Assembly (NCBI GenBank): GCA_002685535.1
Contig: NYXK01000119.1
Coordinates: forward strand, 1 to 38,974
DNA: 38,974 nt
Direction: 5' to 3'
DNA from: Deltaproteobacteria bacterium
GTDB taxonomy: Bacteria > SAR324 > NAC60-12
Part shown: piece by piece, positions 1 to 11,253 of the stretch
How the letters are laid out: each line of letters begins with the position of its first letter
How positions within the stretch are numbered: the first letter of the stretch is position 1
The notes under the pieces: generated by a model
Databases searched by the model: none
Told to the model about the DNA's origin: nothing
The model's input: only the letters and a program-made list of their open reading frames with translations
Made by a program: the position numbers and the translations under genes

Positions 1-300
1 ATATGATGATTCGCGTCACCTCGTCCATGGTCTTCTTCTCGAGCCGGGTCGCTGCGCCATCGACCTGCTGGCACCCTTGCTCTCTGCACCGCACTGCACT
101 GCATTGCACCGTTTGCCAGTCTCTGTTTGTTGGTATTTCCTTTCAGCTGGGAAAGGCCGCAGTACCTTCGACCTTGCATACTCCCCGTCAGTCGGTGAGC
201 ATCTTTTTGCGGGTGTTAGAGATCTGATATCTCCCGAGGATAGAGGAAAAGGAGGCAATTGGAAAGGAAAGAGGTGAGGTTGAGATGAGATGCTGCAGGT

Positions 301-349
301 ACACTACACTACACTACACTACACTACACTACACTACACTACACTACAC
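301..349. repeat. (ACACT)n pentanucleotide microsatellite
   Basis: Nine perfect ACACT units plus a partial one run without interruption. It lies in the non-coding left flank. Confidence 0.97.
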
Positions 350-982
350 GCCACTCCCGTCCCGCTTCACTAAGGTCAAGGTCAGCCACTTGCACTCCAC
401 TTGAAGCCTGGATCTTGGCTGGCAAATCCCAGCCCAACTACTACCCCCGTTCCGTCTTCTCTTCTCATAAGGTACAGGTCCCTCAGTGGCCAATACATTC
501 GGACAGATCGATATACTCGCATGCCATTTCGTACCGCCCAGCCTCTCTCTCTCTCAAGGTAGACTTCCTTTCTCATATCCTATTCAAGGATCCAGCAGGC
601 TCCAAGGCGTCCTCGCCCGTCCTCATGATATACTCGAGTACCCCGCCACAGTGCATGAAACAGCACAGTACAGCACAGCATAGCTTCCTTCCCAGCTCAC
701 TCGACGAACCTCTCGCTCTCTCGCAGAGCAGCAATAGGATTGACTTCAAGCACGTCCTTCAGCCAACCAGAAAAAAATTATTATATATATTTCATCATCT
801 TCATCTATACATCTCATTTCCGCTGATCTCTCAACTAAATCGAGCTTAAGAGGGTACCCAGGTAGAATGAATAGAACGCAATCGTCTCCTCGCTTGGAGG
901 TAGAGAAGGGGTCGTGAATGCCATGCCATCGTCAACATACGCATGACTACCCATCGACCGGATTCGTCCCTATCGACGCCGT

Positions 983-1002
983 CCATCCATCCATCCATCC
1001 AT
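983..1002. repeat. (CCAT)5 tetranucleotide microsatellite
   Basis: Five perfect CCAT units in the non-coding left flank, followed by CCC. Confidence 0.95.
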
Positions 1003-1599
1003 CCCTTCTCATCAAATTATCAAACCCCGCAGTATCCCGAGATATCCTAATTTCCCAATTTCCACCCATTAGACGGTAGAAACGAACCCAGTTGCGAAAC
1101 TCCTCGGCTTTCTCAGATAATATAATATAATGTAATATAACTGAAAGCAAGGCCGTCCGTCAATGGAGAAAATATAAATTCATTATCTCAAGACGGAATT
1201 TCTATTTCTCTTCTCTTCTCTTCTCCACTCCTACTAGGCATGACAATTCGTTCGATCTACTGTACTTCGTATGCACACCCAGAAGCTCAAGAAGGAAAGG
1301 CAAAGCAAGGAATGCAAAAAGATTCTTGACTAGACGTACAAGGTATAGCTTAAGGACTGACTGTGAAAGAACGCACTGCTTGCCAAATGAAAATCTGTCT
1401 CTATATCCAGTTCTTCTCTCGTCAACCTCATCTCACCTTCTCTCTCTCTGGTACCCGATACCACATCTCTTATTCATCGATTCGCGTTCGCGTCATATCA
1501 TCCAGCAAATCATAAACTCCAATCCAACTCAACCCAGTCTAGCCCAATCGTTCCAACTCCCCTCTCGCCCTCTTCCCCCTCAGCCCTTTCCCCACTCAG

Positions 1600-3384
1600 T
1601 CACCGTTTCCCAATCCAACTCCGTCCCTTTCCCTCCCTCAAACTATCCACAATCCTACAAACCCCATGACTCTGACAAACCTTACTCCTCCCCAAATTCT
1701 TCCACCTGGGTCCAAACGGCCCATTAACATAATGATACTGCCCGACAAACCGCCACTGTCTCCTATCCCCCAAAGCATAGAACTTATCGCCCCAATGCCC
1801 GCTGAACCACCACCATCCCATGGGTGCGTCGGGTGTGTTGGATGCGGGTTGCAGCGCGGAACGCATGTGGGAGATGGGGAGGTTGGTGGTGCGGAGGCGG
1901 GCGTCGAGGGAGGGTTTGAGGGTGTTGGGGTCTGTGGGTGAGAGCGGGTCGGTGTCGTTTGCGAGGTTGAAGTCCTGGTTGCTTGGATCAGAGAGATCGC
2001 CATCTGGAGAAGGGAATGATTTCGCGTCCGCGCCATGCGTGATCGATGTATTATAATGATATGCCAGATAATTCTGCGCTGGATCCCACAACGGTCCACG
2101 ATCCGTGACATCGGCTAGGAGGCCGAAAGGTAGGATGTAAGGATGGGAGCCTGGCTGGGCATACATTGCGTGACTGCCCAACGCGCTGTATAATACGGGG
2201 CGACCTTCTCGACCTTTGCCTTTGCCTTTCTCGACGGCGGAGTAGGAGTAGGCTAGGCCGCCGGAGTGGGCGGAGAAGAAGACGGCTTTGGGGACGCCGT
2301 TGTGGAAGCGGATGAGGGAGTGTTCCCAGTCGCCGATGTGGTTCCCGAAGCGGACGTTGAGGACGGTTGTCCCGAGGTTGTAGGAGTAGAAGTAGAACCA
2401 GTAGGCGTCGAGGATACCGGAGCCTTTGTCGACGAGGACGAGGATGGCCGGGGCGGGTGAATATCCGCCTGGCTTTTGGAGGGCGGGAGAGCGGGCGCGG
2501 AGGGCTTCACGGTAGGTTTCTTTGGTTTGCTTCTTGGCGGCAGGAGCAGTCTGGTAAGTTGGTGTGATGGGCGCGGCGACTTTGTGTTTGGGACCATAGG
2601 GGTCGAACCATGTCTCGAGATCTTCTTCTGAAGGGATGGCCCCGGATGAGACTTCTTCGAGGAGAGGTTCTTCCTCTTCATCAGAGTCTTCCGGTTCTTC
2701 TTCGTCATCATCATAGGGAATTGGCTTGTTGCATGCGCTTCCTAACCAGTCTGGGCGCTCTTCTACATCGTCTTTACTGTGCAAGAAGACAAATGCGCCT
2801 TTCCTTCCCTCGTTCAATTGGTGTAGGTTGTCAACTGTAGGACGGAATCCAGTGATGTTGAGTTCTGTGAGGTTTGAATATGGCATCACATGTCTCAGAT
2901 GTTCTCTGATGTCCGATGGCCAGAACTGTTCCCCGGAATAGAGATGTACCAGCGGCGCATGATCGAGTACGAACTGCGGTACTTCTTTCAGAACCATAGT
3001 ATCACCATCCCAATCTCCGGGCCGTAATTTCTCTCCATCGCCTGGTATTTGCTCCCACAAATCACGATCATCATCTTCCTCCCCATCCTGCCCCTCTTCT
3101 TTCAATACACTCTGCACATCTCTTCCATGTCTCTTCTTATCCCTCTTCTTATTCCATGGCCTAACCGCAGGATCCGGATGCCAGTGCGCAAGACCACAGA
3201 GACCTATCCACCGACATGCCTGCCTATCTAACCAGTTCTTAGACGTTGCGATCCAGAAGGCATCTTCTCGTAGCTCGTCGGGTGCATGTTCGTTAGGATC
3301 GAGGTATTTATGCAGGGCGGTGAGACCGAACCATGATATGATTATGAGGAAGACGGCAAGGCCACCACGGCGGAGGTTCTTCAT
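1600..3384 (-). CDS. VPS62: Vacuolar protein sorting-associated protein 62 (Vps62 family)
   Basis: Single-exon gene of 594 aa that I recognise as the fungal Vps62 family, implicated by name in vacuolar protein sorting. An N-terminal hydrophobic segment (about residues 9-27) looks like a signal anchor. The region at about 148-180 has the family block APLVHLYSGEQFWPSDI. A long acidic, low-complexity linker (about 230-260) follows. The conserved C-terminal core runs from AILVLVDKGSGILDAYWFY through RFGNHIGDWEH, FFSAHSGG and GSHAMYAQPGSHPY to GHWGDKFY, and ends in GQYHYVNGPFGPRWKNLGR. The histidines in GDWEH and GSHAMY are the most conserved-looking positions. The ATG at 3384 is chosen because the signal anchor starts directly after it. 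The biochemical activity of the family is not evident from sequence. Confidence 0.9.
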   Translation of the reverse strand: MKNLRRGGLAVFLIIISWFGLTALHKYLDPNEHAPDELREDAFWIATSKNWLDRQACRWIGLCGLAHWHPDPAVRPWNKKRDKKRHGRDVQSVLKEEGQDGEEDDDRDLWEQIPGDGEKLRPGDWDGDTMVLKEVPQFVLDHAPLVHLYSGEQFWPSDIREHLRHVMPYSNLTELNITGFRPTVDNLHQLNEGRKGAFVFLHSKDDVEERPDWLGSACNKPIPYDDDEEEPEDSDEEEEPLLEEVSSGAIPSEEDLETWFDPYGPKHKVAAPITPTYQTAPAAKKQTKETYREALRARSPALQKPGGYSPAPAILVLVDKGSGILDAYWFYFYSYNLGTTVLNVRFGNHIGDWEHSLIRFHNGVPKAVFFSAHSGGLAYSYSAVEKGKGKGREGRPVLYSALGSHAMYAQPGSHPYILPFGLLADVTDRGPLWDPAQNYLAYHYNTSITHGADAKSFPSPDGDLSDPSNQDFNLANDTDPLSPTDPNTLKPSLDARLRTTNLPISHMRSALQPASNTPDAPMGWWWFSGHWGDKFYALGDRRQWRFVGQYHYVNGPFGPRWKNLGRSKVCQSHGVCRIVDSLREGKGRSWIGKR

Positions 3385-6300
3385 CGATTCGGTATTGGTA
3401 TGTTTCTGCCTAGGTATCTCCTTCCTTACTTCATGTACAGACCTTTATTCCGTCGTGTCTCCTGCTCTTCGTGGAATCGTGTTTTTCAGAGCCGTAGCCT
3501 ATGTCCTTCTTGCCTCCCCTCAACTCCTCAGCATACCAGTGTCAAGGTCGTATATTGTCTGCAGATGTAGTAGGCATGCTCATCGACGCCGGCGGAGAGG
3601 TGTAATCGTATGTATATGTCGTCAATCCAATCTAGCCCAGCTCAATCCAATCCAGGAATATCCCAATCGCAATTCCAATAACAACCAATCTTTCTATTCA
3701 CACACCGACCAGCGAACGTGGCATCGACACAGTCGACTCTGCAAGCAAGTAGTGGTACCGTAAGGCGAAACCAACAAATGGCAAGGCAGCAAGCAACGGA
3801 AGAGTGAAGTCCAGGTCGTAAGGCGAAGCAAAGGACAAGGTGAAGTGAGATGGGCAGGTAGGGTAGTCCCGGCTACAAGTACCTATGGCATGGCTGTCTG
3901 TCCTGCTGTCATGTCTCTCGCGGAGAGGAGGAGGATGATGCTGAGTCTGACGCTGATAAATCCGAGTCAAGCGTGTTCGTAGTCGAGTCGTCGACTCAAG
4001 TGGCAGGACCCGAGTAGTCAGAGCTCTGGCGTAGTACGATTCCGGTCACGGCCAGGGCCAGGTCGTCGCTCAACTCGCGAATCCGGATGTTCCGGTGTAG
4101 GAGCGAATCCTCTCACCTACCCTCTAAGCGGCATAGTTAGGGTCGTTGGACCAATTGTGAAGCTTGTCTGATCCTCGATAGTTGGGAGTGATATCCTGTC
4201 ATAGGTGGCCTTGCACAGCAGAAGTCCGCGAGTGCCGGGGCTGGAATGCCTGTGAGCCTGGGTTTGGAGGGGGAGGATCCCAGGGATGGTTGGGAAGGGA
4301 TGCGCTGGTGCTGTTTTGGGTCTGGACCAGACAGCTCACAGGCCCAAAAGGCGTCATTGGAAACGTGGATGTGTTTCTTATCCTATGGTGGGGACTTGTT
4401 TATCGCGTAGCACGGTCGTATCACGGCATATCTGATGTTTCCTTTTTCCTATCTCTCGAAACAATGAAACAATATACTGTGTCTTGGTATCTTACGTTTA
4501 TCTTGTCAGTAACTCACTTCCACATCGACACATTTTCTCTCCCATATCTCCTCACCCCGACCACGGACCAAAAAGCCGGTGTGCTTACTTTACCCAGCTG
4601 CATGCATCATCGAGGCAAGTGCCGATAGGCGTCCTTGGCGATTCATCGGGCTCTTATCACCACGCTAATCCTCAGCCGCTCGTTCCCAAAGCGGATCCTG
4701 ACCTGCACCCTAGTTGATCTGACATGTACTCGAAGCTTAGTATATTGTAGAACACGCCGAACTTCCCGAACTCTTCTATTGGGATCCTCGGCTGTGTGAC
4801 TTGGTTAACACAACAGGATCCAAACTCAGAGAGTAGAATGGTGGTATTTGTCTCCTTAACGTAGCAGGCGTCTTTACGAGGTTGGGGAGAAGGATAACCA
4901 ATGGACCTTCCAGTCATGTTTCCACATAATACGTGATTCTTATAGGTAAGCCGAGCTGACATGCATCTCAAATGCACAAGTCGGTGAACGAGACGCCACT
5001 CTCAATTGACTGGATGGACTCGACTGGACTCTTCAACATCCGAATACAGGCAGCCGAATCGGCTAACACGGCTACGCTACTTTTCTTCCAGATTCAGGTT
5101 GTTATGACATGTCAGTCAGCCTCTTGAGAACTGGTGACTGGACTTGCATGTGGAGGTTTGTGATTGATGCGGCCGCCTCACTTTCTAGCATTACATCCAT
5201 TCCAGCTTCTTCCTTATTTTGTGCTTCCCAAGAGAATTGCGCGGTGATATCACACGATCAGAATCATACTTTTTCTCAGCGGGGACTTCATTAAGAAAGG
5301 CTCGGATAGGAAACGTACGAAAACTCGGAGCCTGGTACGGTGCGGGGTTACGGCGCGGGGTGGATCTTCACCTGTCGGGTTGATGAAGTGATTCGGAGAA
5401 CAAGCGTTTCCGGTCCGAAGAGGTTGGGAATTGTCCTCTTCAGTCAGAGGGTCTATCTGAACTGTTTATTTGTCCTTGCGGTGCCACACTTTATCGCAAG
5501 CAACGCGTGCTGTATTCGCAATAATATAGGGCGAGAGTGGGTAAATATGCCGGTGGTGAATCATGAGTATGAACCAGTACCAAATTTTCTTGATCAAATC
5601 CAACGATTCACGATGAGGTAGACATTTTCTCTTAGCATATATCCTTTCTACATGGAGAGATATCCAAGACCATAGCACAAGAGTTTCTGAACAATGCACG
5701 TATATGTTTCCCGGGCTACGCTTGCTATACAGTTTAAAGATCTTCAGAATAGCTCACCTTCAATATACTTTCACTTCTCCGTATAGGCTTCAATGCTTGC
5801 ACATCTCTTCCACAGAGAGCTCTCCGGAGGTGCAACCTGAGGAAGTCCTCGGTGCTATATCGACGACGACTAATTCATTGACAGAGGATATGTTATTGTC
5901 AACAACGTACCATCGGCTCTGTACCGCTTTTGGAACATCCCTATTCAGCTATATCACTCACCATTCAAGTCTTCTGAAGCTCCTGCAACTTTTCATCAAT
6001 CATTGGCTATCCTACCTAAGAAACTTAGAAAAGCGAGATCTATTCCTTATGTACTCAGTTTCCGTATCCTCTCTTAGTAATGTTATGAATGATCACGAGC
6101 ACTTAGGTTCAGATACTCTTATAGACGCGACTACGTCTTCACTTATCGATCTTGTTATTAGCACTTAGCTGACTTTAGGCGGCTCACCGTTATACTCTAT
6201 AAACTAGATGTTCTTTCTTTACTTCATCAAGAGAAAATAATTCAATGAACAAACCACCTATGATAGGAAGACGAATCCATGGAAACGAAACCTGGACCGT

Positions 6301-9266
6301 AATAACAGGTTCAACTTGTACCAAGTAGCTGCGGCAATTCATCGCTTTCTACCGTCAACCTCCCAATTTTCGCTCCCAATGTCGCTACTTTCTTTCCAGA
6401 CATAAGACTTGACAAAAGACAAAGATCTGACAGCGACATACGATGTTCTTAATATCAAACCCCATTACCTCATGTTCACTTTCACTGCTTTTCATTTTCC
6501 TACAGATCATGACGGAATGAATTCTAACCACAACTACCATACAAAATCCCCTGGGAAGCCCGACTAAAATTCAACTGCCCACACTACAGTCTCATCCTCA
6601 CTCTCTGTGTCCTCTTCCTCTTGACGCTGCAAATGGCCACGGAGTATGCTCTCGCGCCCTCGGCCTCGGTCTTTTACGCTCACCAAGCCATCACGTGATG
6701 TCCCAGTTCCTTAGGAAAGTAATTCATTTTGCTATAGTTCGACTTGCTTCAGAGGTAGATAGCTGGAGGTTATCCTTGAATGTCTCCTTGAGACTTCTTA
6801 TCACAAGGCTCACAGAGAGGTGGTTTTCTCAGGCGTAGATATATAAGGCACGGATTTAGTATCACGAACTGCATCACTGATCAGATGGAACAGCATCGAA
6901 TGCACATGGATCGCGACTTGGTGGGTTTTTGAGAACTGTGTACATTTTGTCTCTGGGTTCTAAAAGAGTGGATGCTGTGCCTTCTGGATATATCATGTAG
7001 CTGTCTCATCCTACTCGACTGTGAAAATTGCGTAACCTGGTGATCGACTCGTCAGTTCAGGACGTTAATTTTCGTGGGTCTGCCGAAGGATGGGAGTAAT
7101 AAGGATCATGACAACGATACTTCTGACAACACAACTGTATTCGCATCCTTGCCTCTTCTCAAGTCCTGGTGATGAAGAGCACGTTCAGTACGTTTACTTA
7201 ACGCGCAAACATCCACTGCTCTTGGACGTGAAAAGCAATCCTTAGACACCTGTCCATCCCTTAGCAGGTAGGAGGTTGAGCTGCATGGCCTCGAATCGAT
7301 ACCAAATTCATCTCCAGAAAAATAGTGGTTTACATTCTCCACGTTAGGCTCACTTACGGAGATTGAACCCTTTGACCAGTCCATACATTTACCACTACAG
7401 CAGCTGCAGAATAGAATATAAACGAGACTAAAATAAACTGTTCGATACTGGTTCTTACACAAATCATTCTTACATGGCAGAGAGAGAGAAAGCGACCTGG
7501 ACTTCGGCGATCTGGGGGAAGTAGCTCTGAAGAAACGCGTGAGCCCTCTCATGTCTTTCCCTCGCCATGGAAAGTTTCCAAGAAAGCTAGACCAGTTGAG
7601 AAGAGCAAAAGCATACCCATTGCCAAGATCCGACTCTATTGTAAGGACGACAGTAAGCCTACCCGATGACAACGAGATATCCGAATATATAAACCGTTTG
7701 ACAACCCGAAGGTGAAGACCATAGAGTTCAGTCGACTTTACGAAGATAACGATTCAACACAAGCCCGGCCAGAAAGTAGCTTCGTGTGAACAGAAATTTC
7801 ATCGAACAGTAACGAGAGCATGGAGTCAAAGGTTTGTAGAGGCTGTTCGTGTGTGCTCCCCTTATTGACTCTCTTGGTGATTTATAAGTCGTGGGATGAT
7901 GAGGTCTGAACCATCAATCAACATGCCACTCAACCGGGCTGAACCGACTTGACAGTGTCCCTCAGAATACCCTTGCCCTTCTCGTGTATTGCTTGTTTCC
8001 TTTTTCGAGCCCTCTGGGACTTTACACAGCTATCGGCCTTCTGCTAACATTTATGTAACCCTGTGTTATGACGATACCATCAAGCTCGAATGCCGGCGAA
8101 GGATTTGTCTGCTTGTAAGTCAAGGACCATTTCGTTTTCTTGCTTGTAGGTGAATCTTAGCGGCAATTCTTCTCCATCACGTGCATTCGCGCCAGGGATT
8201 AAATCATTGGGACCTTGACTATAAAGGTCCTATTCCTTCCAGCCTCCCAGCAGTGTTCGCGAAAAGGATACTGACCAGACTTCGATGCTGAGTGGAACCC
8301 GAGTCGAGAAATAAGCGTTTGGAGAAGGTCGTCAGAGGCTGCGTTCAATAGCGCGCCATCACAAATCCAAGTTCGTAGGCTACATCTGCGACATCGAATA
8401 GTCATCCTCGGTATTTCTCATGGCAGATAAATGAAGAACCTTGTGATGACAGTGCCAGGTTCGTTAACAACAAAGTTTTTCTCTGTTCGAGAGTATGCAT
8501 CCCTGATACGGCCTCCAAAAACCCTTCCGAGACTAAAATTGTGCATGGAGCAGGCGTGTATGGACCGTCTGTATGGCTTCACCAGAGTCAAAGATAGTGA
8601 TAACCCTGTTCTGGCGATCGAAGCACTCGGAACCATGATGACCCCGATACTGTGTCATTGTATCTCCTTACAGAATCCGATCGAAAAGGTGGCTAGCTTA
8701 CAACTCAAGGGGTAAATGGCTTTAAGCGATGTTGACATAAGTTCACCAAGTGGGGCAACGGAATCTTTCTCCGAATATTGAGGGCAACGCGGGATCTGAT
8801 AGGCTGTCAACAAAAAGCTAATGTCACTCCCAGGGACCGAGGTCAAAATAACAACAAATCTTTGCTTGATTTCCTCTCCGTGTCCCTCTCCTAGCGGTGG
8901 CACAGTATTCGGTTTGGGGTTGGCTCCAGATGTCGCAGAGAGCCGAATGTCGCTAATTGTTCAGTGGCCGACATTTGACATGTAGCATTTACCTATTTTG
9001 AAGCCATCGTAAGGAGCAGCCACTCAGATCAACAATTGCAGCATACTACTACTATCAAGCTTCGCCTGTAAGGTTTCCCGCGACTATAAGCTTCCACCAT
9101 TTGACTAGACAGTCTATCCAAAGCTTGATTGGCGCTAACATGTTGACGGCTCGGTTCACCTCATTTGAAATGGATTATAAATGAACCTGCTATCACGCCA
9201 GCATATGTCACCTGGTAGCCATACCTGCTCCAGATTGACATCGGTCTGAGTTTGAAAGTCAACAAG
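3385..9266. other. Gene-poor 5.9-kb interval
   Basis: I find no supportable gene. The first few hundred bases should carry the VPS62 promoter and 5' leader. Open frames of 60-190 codons occur on both strands but show no domain, no signal peptide with mature sequence, and no splice-joinable family resemblance. About 5.6-7.1 kb looks AT-rich with many TA steps, compatible with an old decayed region. A perfect ATCACGTGAT palindrome lies near 6,690. Two direct GCGGGGT motifs lie at about 5,341-5,359. No RNA gene was recognised. Confidence 0.5.
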
Positions 9267-10062
9267 ATGCGATATCTCACCATTCTTCCAGTAGTAGCCA
9301 CTCTTGCGGCTGCAGATGTCATCGCAACATGTGCTCGAAAAAATTGCTTGAGGGCTGTTATAGCTAGCGGCTCCAAACCAGGACCCTCGTCAGCTTCTGA
9401 AGACTGCTCGTCCTACCTCCAAGGGCAAGTTAGTCACACTTCCCACGTTATCAGACTTCAGCGTCCAAGTTCGCGAACGCTAACATTGCCTCAGAACGAC
9501 TTCACACGCAGTCCCAACCTATGCCTCGGCCTGTTCTGGTGCAGCTCGGTATACCTCAGCATGCTCATTCATCGGCATCACCAAGACAAAAGCCACATCA
9601 ATACTAACACCAATTGCTGACTGTAACGCCTTCTACCTCAAGATCTAAGGAGCCACCAATCCCAACATCGTGTACGCCGTACTCCCAAATGCAGACGACC
9701 AATACATCTCCTCATTCACTAGCAACATCGCTGAAGCCGCAAAGTTCACCCTCACTGCCGACAGATCTCTGGCCAGCAACGGACATGTCGCAGGTATGGA
9801 GAAGGCAACGAATCTTGGAACTATATTCTTCCAGACCAATCCTGCGGCATCCAATCGAGTCACTTTGAAATGTACTCGCTCTGCTGCGAATATTCTTAGT
9901 TGTTATGGTAATATTGCAGCGACGAATCTGTCTGAGGGTTGCCCTGGGACTTGTGGAAGGCTGCCAAACCCCGCGTTCTGTGGTGGTGTGGCGCTGGGGA
10001 ATTATGTTGATGATAGCTGTGCTCCTTTCACGTTCGAGACGATAGGTCTTTGCACTGTCTAA
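9267..10062 (+). pseudogene. Small secreted protein gene with an in-frame stop
   Basis: The product begins MRYLTILPVVATLAAADVIA, a clear signal peptide, and continues as a Cys-containing extracellular protein of about 241 residues. Exon 1 (9267-9424) joins exon 2 (9495-10062) in phase through a GC-AG intron: donor GCAAGT at 9425, branch point GCTAAC, acceptor CAG at 9494. The downstream frame reads VPTYASACSGAARYTSACS, then an in-frame TAA at 9646-9648, then GATNPNIVYAVLPNADDQ to a natural TAA at 10060. Frame and protein character are kept on both sides of the internal stop, so a CAA-to-TAA change is the simplest cause. Readthrough, RNA editing or a base error cannot be excluded. The function of this fungal family is unknown to me. 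Confidence 0.7.
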
Positions 10063-11253
10063 ATAGCGGAAAGGCAATGCTCTAAATTGTACGCTGGCTG
10101 GCAATGGCCCTTGCAAAGAACGAATGTTATGACATGTCGGTATGTTCTCCTAGTACATCAGCTACCTCTAGGTATAAAGCCTCTGAGGAAAATTTTCATT
10201 AATTGTTCTAGACGATCTCATGTTTATCAGCATTGTATCTACATATATCTCTATTTCACTTTAATCGGCGATGATTCTCGACATGATAAGCTGTCCTGCT
10301 CGATTTGGCACTGAGATTCTCACTTCGTCTGGGTCAGAAGCCTCAAGCTTCAAGAGGAGACTTTTGAGGCGGCCAGTGGTGTTTGTACGATTCAAGTCGC
10401 TTCAATAAAGGCCCTCTGAAGAGCGGAACCCAGCTTGGGAGAATTTGGTTGCTCTTTGGATCACTTTGACAACAAGAGAGATTATACAGCCATCTGGTCC
10501 TTTGTTGACGAGTTCCGGCTCCGAGCTTGGTATAATTTCGTCGGACCGGGGAATTCTTCATGTATTTCTTCATTTTATCGACATATAGACTGATAGTGCT
10601 AGTGAAAGAGTTTCTACTCGATCTGCAGGAATGATTTTCGTTGCTTGTGAATTATGGTAATCCCGTAATGGTCTCCGGTTGGCAAAGATGAAGCATCACA
10701 TCGTTGTTTTAGTGATACATCTTGGTCCCAACCTTTTATATTTGGTCTTCAACTTGAAACGTGGGGATATTACTATTATAAAAGCATGAAATGAAGGAAG
10801 GGGTTTAAGTCTCCAGGCGATCACTTTTACGCTCTGTTTACAAACATCTTTCTCATTCGGTTTTCCTCGCTAATGAATTACCCCGCACCGATCCCACCAT
10901 GGGACTTTTGCGGGGTTGGGGTATCAGAACCCCAATTGCAAACTAACTTCAGCAACCTGTATGAATGTGCCGATCGATGCTAATCTACGGTCAAGGCCTT
11001 CTGCCCTCCGGAAGTCCCCCACAAAAAGCATGAAGACCCAGCTAGCCTCTGGGGTCCCCTCGATTTGTTCGCAAACAGTGTAATTGGAGCGTTCAATAGC
11101 CCTTCCAATATCTCTGGGCTAAAATTTTAGTGAGCTTACTCTCTTAATATATTTCAAATCGTGAAAAGAAGTTTCTTTGCTCATTGCAGGACATTGCTCT
11201 CTCTTGCTTACATTTGCCTCAACACTATTCTGGCGCAGACGACGACGATCATC
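10063..11253. other. Intergenic region upstream of the P450 gene
   Basis: No coding sequence is recognisable. It holds the 3' flank of the secreted-protein gene and the P450 promoter, including the nested dyad at 10878-10917. An AT-rich stretch near 11,145-11,155 precedes the P450 start by about 100 bases. Confidence 0.5.
10878..10917. promoter_or_regulatory. Nested dyad with paired GCGGGG sites upstream of the P450
   Basis: ACCCCGCA (10880-10887) is mirrored by TGCGGGGT (10909-10916). Between them lies a second dyad, TCCCA-cca-TGGGA. The centre is about 355 bases upstream of the P450 ATG. GCGGGG fits the CreA/Mig1 consensus SYGGRG, and an inverted pair also fits a dimeric zinc-cluster regulator. 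Binding is inferred, not shown. Confidence 0.5.

Larger units (their letters stand above)
1..1599. other. Non-coding flank, pyrimidine-rich, no gene recognised
   Basis: No open frame here reads like a protein. The plus strand is rich in C/T tracts (CTCTCT runs near 545-560 and 710-725) and holds two microsatellites. It abuts the stop of VPS62, so part should be the 3' UTR of that minus-strand gene. The rest may be UTR or promoter of a gene beyond the left edge; the sequence does not decide this. Confidence 0.5.

Noticed and set aside
5704..6168. Open frame of 154 codons on the plus strand
   Set aside because: No domain, no signal peptide, no plausible splice partners, and composition like the surrounding AT-rich non-coding DNA.
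7106..7672. Open frame of 188 codons on the minus strand
   Set aside because: The longest frame in the gene-poor region, but its sequence is low-complexity and Ser/Cys-scattered with no family resemblance and no supporting introns.
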